The notes under the pieces were generated by a model, which was not told the DNA's origin, searched no databases, and saw only the letters and a list, made by a program, of their open reading frames with translations. Both the position numbers and the translations under genes were made by a program. Positions 42,840 to 50,123 of a stretch of 64,000 nucleotides of DNA are shown piece by piece (position 1 is the first letter of the stretch; every line of letters starts with the position of its first letter). The stretch is from assembly GCA_900199655.1 (NCBI GenBank), contig FZRE01000001.1, positions 248,001 to 312,000 on the forward strand, given 5' to 3'. The stretch is from Prevotellaceae bacterium KH2P17. GTDB taxonomy: Bacteria; Bacteroidota; Bacteroidia; Bacteroidales; Bacteroidaceae.

Positions 42840-43036
42840 GAAACTTGTATTCTCGTTTTCAGGAATAGCATTCAATCAAGGAATTGGTTCTTGGTAAAAA
42901 AGATTGTTGAAGGTTTAGTTGTGAGTTATAAAAGTCAGGTGTTATTCTTGTAGAATAACGATTTTGAAGTATTATTAGGTTTTAAATGGTTTTAGTGATT
43001 GCAAATCCCCGGAGTGCTGCTCCGGGGATTTCTTGT
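42840..43036 (+). ncRNA. Candidate structured small RNA of about 195 nt
   Basis: An AT-rich (clearly below the window average) stretch is bounded by a Bacteroidota -7 box and a strong hairpin terminator and holds no credible reading frame. Internal structure includes a perfect hairpin GTTATTC-TTGTA-GAATAAC (42941-42959) and a possible AAGGAA/TTCTT hairpin near 42880. Its length would suit a 6S-like RNA. I see none of the hallmarks of RNase P, tmRNA or SRP RNA, and a 6S match cannot be shown without a covariance search. The exact ends are estimates. Confidence 0.5.
43003..43031. terminator. Strong hairpin terminator
   Basis: AAATCCCCGGAG (43003-43014) pairs perfectly with CTCCGGGGATTT (43020-43031) around a 5-nt loop. 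It would end the candidate RNA on the + strand and could also serve the DUF4230 operon on the - strand. Confidence 0.75.
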
Positions 43037-43117
43037 ACCAGGCGTGTGCCTTTTTACCCGCCGGGCGGTTGCCGCCGTCGGGCTGCAGGTTGTTGGCAGC
43101 GCGTTTAACGCGGCAGC

Positions 43118-43810
43118 TTATTTCTTCTTTTCCGGCTTTTCGAATGTCACCCTTACATGCTCAAAGCCCATGGAGCGCAGCAGGTTGTCGAACTGGCGGG
43201 CGGCATTCTGCTCGGCGCTGGCTATGTTGCGGCTGTTGAGGCAGCGCTCCTTCATCTTGCGGTAGGCCTTGCGGTAGAGTGCCTCGCGGTCTTGTTGGCT
43301 CCAGGAGCCCTCTTCGTAGAAGGATTTAGTCTTGGCTTCGTCGATAAAGTCCTCGTCGAGCAGCTTCACGGGCGGCAGCGTTGCCACTATTGTATCCTTG
43401 TTGGCCTTGAGCCATCCGGGCTTGGCTTCGTGCAGGTTTACGCCCAGCCGGAGGGTGCCGTAGTAGATGCGCACCAGCTCGTCGTCGCCAAAGAAGCCGT
43501 GCCTCACGGTGTCCACCAGCTCTTCATCGCTCACTGAGAGGAACTCCCATTCGCCTATGTCGCGTATGGAGCGCACCTGCGTGGGCGTGATGTCAATCTT
43601 GCCGTTCTGTTCCAGGCGCAGACTGTTGTCGCGGTTGAGCCATACAACGATGAAAACCACGGCCACCGCCAGCAGTACAGCAGAGAAGATGACCATCCAT
43701 ACCGTCATGGAGACGGTTTTGAGAAAGGAGAACAGGTCGTGCGAAAACGACGAGCCGGCCGGTACCGGCTTCTTTTCATCCGGCGTGGGGGTAGGGTTAT
43801 TGTTTTGCAT
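43118..43810 (-). CDS. DUF4230 protein, membrane-anchored (second of pair)
   Basis: 230 residues from the ATG at 43810. One transmembrane helix (VWMVIFSAVLLAVAVVFIVV) follows a short Pro-rich cytoplasmic start; the rest is the DUF4230 domain, with a mixed alpha/beta pattern and a charged C-terminus (EKPEKKK). Family function is unknown. Its start overlaps the upstream DUF4230 gene by 14 bp. Confidence 0.75.
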   Translation of the reverse strand: MQNNNPTPTPDEKKPVPAGSSFSHDLFSFLKTVSMTVWMVIFSAVLLAVAVVFIVVWLNRDNSLRLEQNGKIDITPTQVRSIRDIGEWEFLSVSDEELVDTVRHGFFGDDELVRIYYGTLRLGVNLHEAKPGWLKANKDTIVATLPPVKLLDEDFIDEAKTKSFYEEGSWSQQDREALYRKAYRKMKERCLNSRNIASAEQNAARQFDNLLRSMGFEHVRVTFEKPEKKK

Positions 43811-44474
43811 GTTCAACTGTCGTTTTGTCGATGATGGCGGGTATGTCGTCAAGAGTGAACTTCTTGCGGAAGGTGATGGTGATGTCCTGCTCCTTGTAAC
43901 CCATCTGCACGATGATGGGAATGAGTGTGCGGGCGGCGCTGCTGCGTGCCATTTCGAATATCTGGAGCTGGGGCAGGTCGCGTATAACGGCCTCGCGGCC
44001 CTGGCGCTCGTAGCTGGTCAGCTCCTCGTCGGTAAAGTTGCCGCGTGTAAGAGCCACGTACTGCTTTACCTCCTCATGGTTAATCTTGGTGCTGGTGAGG
44101 GTGAGCCGAGGGTCGGGGAGGATGATTTCCACCTTGTCGCCGTGCTTCTTCACGTTGCGTTCGCTGAAGTCGGCAAAGTCGATGTAGGCCTTCACGGTGG
44201 CGTCTATGGGTATGGCCACCTTCCGTTTGCCAAGAGGCAGGTCGATGGAGAAGTCCTTGTTCAGGAATGTTCCGCTCAGTCGCTTGCTGTCGTCGTGTGT
44301 AATGATTTTGTGCAGGCGCATCTCCGTGGCGTACAGACGCGAGCACTTCTGTATCTGCATCACCATCATGGGAATGGTGTCTATGGGCTTCGACGTTGCT
44401 GCCGTCTTCTTTTCGGAGCACGAAAGCATCAACAGCGCGAGCCCTATAATATAAATAGGTAGTCGTTTCATCAT
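43797..44474 (-). CDS. DUF4230 lipoprotein (first of pair)
   Basis: 225 residues from the ATG at 44474 with a lipoprotein signal (IIGLALLMLSCSEK). The remainder is a DUF4230 domain (CSRLYATEMRLHKIITHDDS, IDFADFSERNV, IILPDPRLTLTSTKI). Tandem DUF4230 genes are a pattern in the phylum. The proteins are predicted to sit on opposite sides of, or within, the periplasm, one lipid-anchored and one by a helix. No function is known. Confidence 0.8.
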   Translation of the reverse strand: MMKRLPIYIIGLALLMLSCSEKKTAATSKPIDTIPMMVMQIQKCSRLYATEMRLHKIITHDDSKRLSGTFLNKDFSIDLPLGKRKVAIPIDATVKAYIDFADFSERNVKKHGDKVEIILPDPRLTLTSTKINHEEVKQYVALTRGNFTDEELTSYERQGREAVIRDLPQLQIFEMARSSAARTLIPIIVQMGYKEQDITITFRKKFTLDDIPAIIDKTTVEHAKQ

Positions 44475-44517
44475 CTTCTGGGTTGTGGTTTGCCGCTTAT
44501 GTGTTGCGCGGACGCTG

Positions 44518-44525
44518 CAAATGTA
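44518..44525 (-). promoter_or_regulatory. -7 box for the DUF4230 operon
   Basis: CAAATGTA on the + strand reads TACATTTG on the - strand, 44 bp upstream of the ATG at 44474. Confidence 0.55.
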
Positions 44526-44638
44526 GGCAAAAAAAATGACATGGCGCGCCGGCGGAGGCAAAAAGTGAGGTTGGTGCACGTGTTTATCGCTTCCGCCGGA
44601 GCCATCCTGCCGGCCGAATGGCTTGGGCTATCGGCAGT

Positions 44639-44881
44639 CTATGACTTCTTTCCTTTGTGCCAAAGGCAGATGAAGAGGATGACTAAGAGGACAAAATGAG
44701 CAAGAACAAGAAGCCCTATCCGGTCAATCTGTGATATGGTATAGCCCTTTACATCGGCTATGGTGATAAACGCTCCTTTATAAGTTTGTATGCCTATTCG
44801 GGCACTTGTCACGGCATAGTAGTCGTATGCAGCCAGTGCCAATAAGGCAACTACGCCTGTAATCTTTTGGTATCGTTTCAT
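44639..44881 (-). CDS. Small membrane protein, paralogue of the next gene's N-terminal part
   Basis: 80 residues with two transmembrane helices (VVALLALAAYDYYAV and IGLLVLAHFVLLVILFICLW). Its start MKRYQKITGVVALLALAAYD and end LFICLWHKGK resemble the start MKLWQKITGIVILAGIAWTG and LFICLWRKGN of the 206-residue protein just upstream, so the two are probably duplicates. Not recognised as a named family. Confidence 0.65.
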   Translation of the reverse strand: MKRYQKITGVVALLALAAYDYYAVTSARIGIQTYKGAFITIADVKGYTISQIDRIGLLVLAHFVLLVILFICLWHKGKKS

Positions 44882-44908
44882 CTGTAGGGTGCTTTCGGGA
44901 TTGTTGTT

Positions 44909-45529
44909 TCAGGTTGTGGAGTAGCATAAGTCGTTCTGGTTCCAAAGGCGGAAGAACTCTTCCTTGCTGATGCCTTCCTCCGGTTGCAGGCTGTAGGTTA
45001 ACCGGCACTCATGTCGGTAGTCCTCTATCTGGGCAATCAAAGCGTCAAATTCGGGAGAAACGAGTGTTTCGGCATCCTCTTGCTCCGCTTCTGTCATCTC
45101 TTCCCAAGACTTGTCTGGGTAGCCGCAGAACTCCATGCTGCCGTCTTGCTTTGCCCACACAATCTTGCTGCATTCGTGGGCGGGCTCCTCTACTTCTATA
45201 TAGAGGTGTTCTCCGTTGACGTTAATGTGCCAATAGGTTAGTGATTTTTCTTTCTTCATATTCGCGCTCTTAGTTTCCTGTAATTCATTTCCTTTCCGCC
45301 AGAGACAGATAAAGAGGAAGACGGAAAACAGCAGGCTGATGACCAAAGCGATGGAAATGTGGGTAACGAGGGTATAGTAATTCTCTACCATTCCCCATTG
45401 TTTATCTGATTGGGCAAATGGTTCCACCATGTACTTCATGTCGACCAGGGCGTTTATCCACACCCAGAAGCCGGTCCAGGCAATGCCGGCCAGGATGACA
45501 ATCCCTGTAATCTTCTGCCAAAGTTTCAT
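44909..45529 (-). CDS. Membrane protein with a cytoplasmic C-terminal domain, unknown function
   Basis: 206 residues. Two transmembrane helices (about residues 8-28 and 55-75) are followed by a soluble region from about residue 90 that starts with its own Met (MKKEKSLTYWHINVNGEHLY) and is acidic (SWEEMTEAEQEDAETL). The arrangement looks like a small membrane protein fused to an independent cytosolic domain; an internal start for the second part is possible. Not recognised. It precedes its smaller paralogue by 27 bp. Confidence 0.7.
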   Translation of the reverse strand: MKLWQKITGIVILAGIAWTGFWVWINALVDMKYMVEPFAQSDKQWGMVENYYTLVTHISIALVISLLFSVFLFICLWRKGNELQETKSANMKKEKSLTYWHINVNGEHLYIEVEEPAHECSKIVWAKQDGSMEFCGYPDKSWEEMTEAEQEDAETLVSPEFDALIAQIEDYRHECRLTYSLQPEEGISKEEFFRLWNQNDLCYSTT

Positions 45530-45656
45530 CTTTTTGTATTTCTGATATTTGCGTTTTCATGCCGGAAACAGGCCAGTGAAGAAGCCGTTGAGGCTGTTGT
45601 GGCCGTATTTCTTCATTGAGCTTGTCTTTAAATAGCAGGTTTATCTGCGGACAGGA

Positions 45657-45673
45657 CAAATATAGCAAAAATA
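45657..45673 (-). promoter_or_regulatory. Two overlapping -7 boxes upstream of the small membrane protein pair
   Basis: On the - strand TATATTTG (45664-45657) and TATTTTTG (45673-45666) both fit TAnnTTTG, leaving a leader of about 120 nt before the ATG at 45529. The gap 45530-45822 shows nothing else I can support. Confidence 0.45.
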
Positions 45674-45822
45674 TGTCAAAGAGTATTTTATTCGGATTAA
45701 AAAGTGCAGGAAGATTAAACTTTATATCCTGCGGCGCGTCAAACAATCAGTTACAACAAAATAAAATGTACGGGGCATGACCAGGAGTCGGCCTCTATAG
45801 GAAACTTAAAAGAACAGAGAAT

Positions 45823-46230
45823 ATGAAGAAAATGTTACTGGCCATGGTGGCCGTTTTGGCAATGAGCACATCTGCTTTTGCACAGGAAAAACAATGTAAG
45901 GAACAGTGCGGCAAGTGTTGCGACACTACCCAGGTGAAACAAGACCGCACCGACCGCATGGTGAAGCGGTATAACCTGACCGACAAGCAGGCTGCCAAGC
46001 TGCGCAAGTTGAATGAGGAGTATGCCGACAAGCTGCCGATGGGCCGCTTCCGTGGGGAGAGGAAAGACTTCAAACTCAGTCGTGAGGAAGTGCAGAAGAA
46101 CCGTGCAGCCTATGAAAAGGAACTGAAGGACATCCTCGGCGACGATGTTTATGCCAAGCTGCAGCAAGACCGAAAGCAGCGTAGGCAGGGCTTCCATCAC
46201 CGTCCACAGCGTCTGCCGGGCAATGATTAA
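45823..46230 (+). CDS. DUF4890 exported protein
   Basis: 135 residues with a signal peptide (MLLAMVAVLAMSTSAFAQ). A short Cys-rich start (CKEQCGKCCDTT) leads into a helical region rich in Lys/Arg with LSREEVQKNRAAYEKELKDI, the DUF4890 pattern, which resembles Spy/CpxP-type periplasmic helical proteins (LTxxQ-like LTDKQAAKLRKL). A chaperone-like or metal-sensing role is only a guess. A terminator follows. Confidence 0.8.
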   Translation: MKKMLLAMVAVLAMSTSAFAQEKQCKEQCGKCCDTTQVKQDRTDRMVKRYNLTDKQAAKLRKLNEEYADKLPMGRFRGERKDFKLSREEVQKNRAAYEKELKDILGDDVYAKLQQDRKQRRQGFHHRPQRLPGND

Positions 46231-46313
46231 AGGCCGGTTGGCCTATGGAAACCGAACATTCATCACCTTGTGTGATGTCTCCATAAGGGTATGAGATATG
46301 CTCGGGATAGCAG

Positions 46314-46341
46314 GCACCTCCATTTTTTGGAGGTGCTTTTT
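46314..46341 (+). terminator. Intrinsic terminator of the DUF4890 gene
   Basis: GCACCTCC (46314-46321) and GGAGGTGC (46329-46336) form an 8-bp stem followed by TTTTTAT. Confidence 0.85.
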
Positions 46342-46364
46342 ATGTTTATACCAACTATTTTTAC

Positions 46365-46372
46365 TACCTTTG
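46365..46372 (+). promoter_or_regulatory. -7 box for the DUF4738 lipoprotein gene
   Basis: TACCTTTG fits TAnnTTTG and ends 9 bp before the ATG at 46382, so the mRNA is nearly leaderless. Confidence 0.65.
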
Positions 46373-46381
46373 CCCCCGTTA

Positions 46382-46981
46382 ATGAAGCAAACAATGAAGA
46401 TTTCATGCTCTGCGCTCGCCGCGTTGATGATGCTTTGCAGCCTTGCCGGGTGCAAGAAGAAAGTTGAATCAACGGATATCATCGCCAAGAAGCCCGTCAT
46501 CGTAAAGCCCGTTGGTACCAAGAAGATGGGCGACTATTCGCAGTCGCACAAGATAGAGTGGCTGGGCAGCACCTATACCGTGGGCATCCGGTTCGCTGCG
46601 GACACATCGTTGCCGACCGTACTCGACGGCAACCAGAAGTATTACGACAACAAGATAACGCTCCGCATCACCCGAAAGGACGGCTCGGAATTCTTCAACC
46701 GCACGTTTACGAAGGGTGATTTTGCCGCTTACATAGGCGAGAACTACAAGAAGAACGGTGCGCTGACGGGCATTGTCTATGACCGTACGGAGGGCGACAT
46801 GCTGTTTTTTGCAGCCAGCGTAGGGTCTCCCGACAAGAGCAGCGACGACTTTATTCCGCTTGTCTTGAAGCTCTCACGCTTCGGCGAGGTGAGTATCAGC
46901 AAGGATACTCAGCTGGATACGGGCGGCAGTGCGGCCGAAGGAGGCTCCGAGATTGATGCCGCCGAGGCTGAAGGAATGTAG
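46382..46981 (+). CDS. DUF4738 lipoprotein
   Basis: 199 residues from the ATG at 46382 with a lipoprotein signal (ALMMLCSLAGCKKK). The rest is predicted beta-rich (YDNKITLRITRKDGSEFFNR, DMLFFAASVGSPDKSSDDFI), matching the DUF4738 family, and ends in an acidic Gly/Ser/Glu tail. Function unknown. Confidence 0.75.
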   Translation: MKQTMKISCSALAALMMLCSLAGCKKKVESTDIIAKKPVIVKPVGTKKMGDYSQSHKIEWLGSTYTVGIRFAADTSLPTVLDGNQKYYDNKITLRITRKDGSEFFNRTFTKGDFAAYIGENYKKNGALTGIVYDRTEGDMLFFAASVGSPDKSSDDFIPLVLKLSRFGEVSISKDTQLDTGGSAAEGGSEIDAAEAEGM

Positions 46982-47013
46982 CTCCAGGCGCGTTACCTTA
47001 TATATATTATAGC

Positions 47014-47067
47014 AAAAGGACTATGCAGAAAAGCGGTGAAACATCACCTTTCTGCATAGTCCTTTTT
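47014..47067. terminator. Bidirectional terminator between convergent genes
   Basis: AAAAGGACTATGCAGAAA (47014-47031) and TTTCTGCATAGTCCTTTTT (47049-47067) form an 18-bp stem with A/T runs on both sides, serving the + lipoprotein gene and the - gene ending at 47099. Confidence 0.92.
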
Positions 47068-47098
47068 GTTTCCGGGGCTGTTGGTTGTTGTTTTCGGC

Positions 47099-47479
47099 CT
47101 ATCTCATCAGCTGCTTCCGGGCCTCTTCAAACTCCTTGGGATACTTGCCAAGGAAGCAAAGATTGACCAGACAGTTGGCTGCCAGCTCTACGTCCGACAA
47201 GTCCACGCCTTTCTCCCGGCTCACTTCCTTGCCCAAGCTCACCTCCCACGTGGAGGTGAAGCATGAGTCCTCTGCGCCCATGTAGTTCTGGTTGCCGGCC
47301 TCGTCGTGCATCACTTTGTAGCGTATAGCTTTCTTTGAGTCAACCGGCTTCATCTTTACAAGGATGTCGTAGGCTTTCTTCAGGGGTTCGCGATACTTGC
47401 TCGTACCGGGAAACATGTCGTTAACAACAGGCATAATCTCCTCGAAATTATAAGCCTGCATGAGGTGAATGAGTTTCAT
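47099..47479 (-). CDS. Hypothetical protein, last gene of the ribH operon
   Basis: 126 residues, cytoplasmic, no signal or membrane segment. Text such as FEEIMPVVNDMFPGTSKYRE and VELAANCLVNLCFLGKYPKE suggests a small helical protein; I recall similar proteins under a DUF number (possibly DUF6557) but cannot be certain. It starts 3 bp after the AlkZ-related gene. Confidence 0.7.
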   Translation of the reverse strand: MKLIHLMQAYNFEEIMPVVNDMFPGTSKYREPLKKAYDILVKMKPVDSKKAIRYKVMHDEAGNQNYMGAEDSCFTSTWEVSLGKEVSREKGVDLSDVELAANCLVNLCFLGKYPKEFEEARKQLMR

Positions 47480-47482
47480 ATC

Positions 47483-48220
47483 TTATCCTATTATCTTTAG
47501 TATTTGTTGTTCCGAGGCTTGCGGAAGCAGCTTGCGCAGGTGGCGGAAGATGCGTTCGTGCGACTCGGCTGGCGTGCGCTTCAGTTGCGAGAAGTTCTCC
47601 CGACCGAAGAAATCCTCCGGAGTACAGTACCTGGCCACGCCCCATCCGTACCTCCGGCCTTGCTTGTCGTAGTTGTATTCAAAGTCGGCAGTCACCACGT
47701 AGGTGGCCATCTGCAGTTTTGTAATGGCGGTGTCGAAGCCTTCCTTGCCTTTCGTGCGCTTTGGATGGGCTGCCTTCAGTTCTTTCTCTGCCATTTGCGA
47801 CAGCTTGAGCAGTGGGTTTCGCTCCACCTGCCGGCGAGGTTTTACGTAGCCGCAGAGCTTCTTCAGCTCTTTTGACAGCAGCGACTGGTGCTCTTCTATC
47901 GTGCTAAGAATAACCTTCTCCTGTTCCGACAGCTTGCTGATACTCCGCCTGTAGTTCACGAAGTCAGGGAACCAGTCCATGCTAATCCATCCTGCTTTGC
48001 CGTCAAAGAACTTGCCGTAGGCGAATCCTCCTTCGATGATAGACGGCCCCTTCCAGTCCCACACGCCCATGCCTTCGTCCGGAAACCACAGCTCTTGCGG
48101 CGTGTAGTAATCTAAGGAGAAGTAGGGAATGCCGCTGAAGAAGAAGGGCAGGAAGCCTCTGTGGGCTATCAGCCGTTCCAGATCTTCTATGTTTGCTATC
48201 ATGCCGTTGTCCATGAGCAT
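47483..48220 (-). CDS. AlkZ-related protein
   Basis: 245 residues. GFLPFFFSGIPYFSLDYYTP, GVWDWKGP and LLSKELKKLCGY match a family named for weak similarity to the interstrand-crosslink DNA glycosylase AlkZ/YcaQ (winged-helix fold). The C-terminal PAESHERIFRHLRKLLP is also typical. No activity is established, and the family lacks an obvious QxQ/QxD active site here. The start could be at 48220, 48214 or 48202 (three in-frame ATGs). Confidence 0.7.
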   Translation of the reverse strand: MLMDNGMIANIEDLERLIAHRGFLPFFFSGIPYFSLDYYTPQELWFPDEGMGVWDWKGPSIIEGGFAYGKFFDGKAGWISMDWFPDFVNYRRSISKLSEQEKVILSTIEEHQSLLSKELKKLCGYVKPRRQVERNPLLKLSQMAEKELKAAHPKRTKGKEGFDTAITKLQMATYVVTADFEYNYDKQGRRYGWGVARYCTPEDFFGRENFSQLKRTPAESHERIFRHLRKLLPQASEQQILKIIG

Positions 48221-48236
48221 TCTCCTGAAGGGATGG

Positions 48237-48734
48237 TTACAGTATTTTCAGTGCAATGGCAGCACATGCCTCGGCATCGGCCAGGGCGTTGTGGTGCTGC
48301 GTCAGGTCGTAGCCGCATGCCTTTGCCACGGTTTGCAGCTGGTAGTTGGGCAGCGTGCCGCGGGCGAACGTGCGCCGTGCACCTATCAGGGTACAATAGA
48401 AAGGATAATCAGGATATTCCATGCCGTAGGCACTGAACACAGCCTTCAGACAGTTTTCGTCGAACGCCTTGTTGTGGGCAACGAGCGGCAGATACCTGAT
48501 TTTGGGAGCTATCTCTGCCCACACCTCCGGAAAAGTGGGTGCATCGGCCGTGTCGGCATACACGAGTCCGTGCACGGCCGTGGTCCACATGGTGTAGAAG
48601 TTGGGTATAGGACGAATGAGGTGATAGTATGAATCGGTTATCTCACCATTCTCTACTATCACCACACCAACGCTGCAAACGCTCGTCCGCGAGCCGTTTG
48701 CCGTTTCAAAGTCTATTGCTGCGAAGTCTTTCAA
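48237..48734 (-). CDS. DEDDh 3'-5' exonuclease (DnaQ/RNase T fold), TTG start
   Basis: 165 residues. Exo I is FAAIDFETAN, Exo II VAHNKAFDENCL and Exo III HHNALADAEACA, giving the DEDDh set. Such proteins trim DNA or RNA 3' ends. The only start near the conserved N-terminus (KDFAAIDFE) is a TTG at 48734; the upstream codons TGG and AAG lead straight to the in-frame TGA stop of ribH. Confidence 0.87.
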   Translation of the reverse strand: MKDFAAIDFETANGSRTSVCSVGVVIVENGEITDSYYHLIRPIPNFYTMWTTAVHGLVYADTADAPTFPEVWAEIAPKIRYLPLVAHNKAFDENCLKAVFSAYGMEYPDYPFYCTLIGARRTFARGTLPNYQLQTVAKACGYDLTQHHNALADAEACAAIALKIL

Positions 48735-48740
48735 CCACTT

Positions 48741-49217
48741 TCAGAATTTTGCCATCTTGATAGCATCCACTGCGCATTCGTCACCTTTGTTGCCCAGTTT
48801 GCCTCCGCTGCGGTCTTGAGCCTGCTGAAAGTCGTTCGTGGTCAGCAGTCCGTAGATTACCGGAATGTTCTGCGAGGCGTTGAGACGGGCAATGCCGTAG
48901 GTCACGCCCTGGCAGATATAGTCGAAGTGAGGCGTCTCTCCCTTGATGACACAGCCCAGGATGATGACTGCATCGAACCCGTCGTTCTTCGTCATCTGCT
49001 GTGCTCCGTACACCAGTTCAAAGCTCCCGGGCACCGTCTTCACGTGAATGTTCTCGGGCAGGCAGCCGTGTTTCTGCAGTGTTCTCACGGCTCCGTCAAG
49101 CAATGCGCCCGTAATTTCCTTGTTCCATTCGGCCACCACGATGCCGAAACACATGTTGCTGGCATCGGGAACCTTGTCAAAGTCGTAGTCGGAGAGGTGA
49201 TGTAAAGCAGTTGCCAT
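48741..49217 (-). CDS. ribH: 6,7-dimethyl-8-ribityllumazine synthase
   Basis: 158 residues, the usual length. [51 protein letters not shown] (catalytic His) and [19 protein letters not shown] (with Arg/Asp near the end) are all family motifs. It performs the penultimate step of riboflavin synthesis. Its ATG shares one base with the stop of the upstream TPR gene (TAATG). Other rib genes are elsewhere, and no FMN riboswitch is seen here. Confidence 0.96.
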   Translation of the reverse strand: MATALHHLSDYDFDKVPDASNMCFGIVVAEWNKEITGALLDGAVRTLQKHGCLPENIHVKTVPGSFELVYGAQQMTKNDGFDAVIILGCVIKGETPHFDYICQGVTYGIARLNASQNIPVIYGLLTTNDFQQAQDRSGGKLGNKGDECAVDAIKMAKF

Positions 49218-49918
49218 TATCTTGAAGCGCGTTCGATGTATTTGTCAATCTCCTGGCCCTGTACGAGTGCAGAGTTCACATATTTCTTCTTGATGTCCTG
49301 ATAGAGTTTCAGAGCCTCGGCCTTGTTGCCTTGGCTCTCCAAAATCTCACCTGCCTGCAGCAGGAAAGTGGGTGAGAGGCTGTTGTTAGCCTTGTCAACG
49401 GCCTTGGAATCGGCCATGTCGGCAGCCTTCTTCAGGGCACTCACAGCCTTGTCCAGCTGGTTAAGGTGGGCGTAGGTGTTGCCGAGTGCAGCCTGTGCTG
49501 CCGGGCTAATCATGGCATCGCTGCCTGCATCATAGCTCTCAAGATAGTCGGCTGCCTCCTTGTACTTGCCGAGTTTGAACTGGCAGAGGCCTGCATACAG
49601 ATTGGCCAAGTTGCCGGCATCGGTGCTTCCATACTCGTCGGCAATCTTCGCAAAGCCTGCATATCCGGCCCCGTCGCCATTGAGTGCCTTGTCAAACTGC
49701 TCGGCATTGAAGTATTCGGCGCCACGACCCAGCGCGGTCTGTGCCTTCTCCTCGCGCGGCCCACCAATGAACGCCTTGTAGCAGAACCAGCCTGCAATGA
49801 CGATGATGAGTGCTGCTACCACGCCAAGGATGAGCTTCTTGTTCTTGTCGAAGAATGCCTCTGATTTTGCAAATGTGTCGTAAGTCTCTGCATTTGCCTG
49901 TTTTTTGTTGTTTGCCAT
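49217..49918 (-). CDS. TPR-repeat membrane-anchored protein (YfgM-like)
   Basis: 233 residues from the ATG at 49918; upstream in-frame residues are Pro/Ser/Arg-rich and precede the promoter. One N-terminal transmembrane helix ([21 protein letters not shown]) is followed by TPR repeats ([60 protein letters not shown]). YfgM-type proteins of other bacteria assist periplasmic folding near the Sec translocon. The gene leads the ribH operon. Confidence 0.85.
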   Translation of the reverse strand: MANNKKQANAETYDTFAKSEAFFDKNKKLILGVVAALIIVIAGWFCYKAFIGGPREEKAQTALGRGAEYFNAEQFDKALNGDGAGYAGFAKIADEYGSTDAGNLANLYAGLCQFKLGKYKEAADYLESYDAGSDAMISPAAQAALGNTYAHLNQLDKAVSALKKAADMADSKAVDKANNSLSPTFLLQAGEILESQGNKAEALKLYQDIKKKYVNSALVQGQEIDKYIERASR

Positions 49919-50039
49919 TTTATGTTTTGCTTTTTTATTTAATTCTTTCAAGGTTGTGCCCCCGGTCTGCCGGCGGCCTCTGCTGCGGGTGCCCGGTGAG
50001 GCTGCAGGGGCGCTCGGAGCCCTGTTTTCCCACAAGTTG

Positions 50040-50047
50040 CAAAATTA
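50040..50047 (-). promoter_or_regulatory. -7 box for the TPR-ribH operon
   Basis: CAAAATTA on the + strand reads TAATTTTG on the - strand, 121 bp upstream of the ATG at 49918. It is back-to-back with the recF promoter. Confidence 0.5.
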
Positions 50048-50109
50048 CTCTTTTTCTTGGAGATGGTGAAATATATTTCCTGTTTTTTTCGTTTTTCGCC
50101 TATTTTGAT

Positions 50110-50117
50110 TAATTTTG
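50110..50117 (+). promoter_or_regulatory. -7 box for recF
   Basis: TAATTTTG fits TAnnTTTG and ends 6 bp before the recF ATG at 50124, so the mRNA is probably leaderless. Confidence 0.65.
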
Positions 50118-50123
50118 CAGTCT

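Noticed and set aside
42840-43036. Identity of the candidate RNA as RNase P, tmRNA or SRP RNA
   Set aside because: None of their conserved cores is visible. 6S RNA remains possible but unproven.
45402-45746. 114-codon - strand frame
   Set aside because: Its second half lies in another frame of the 45529 gene and the first half covers the promoter region.
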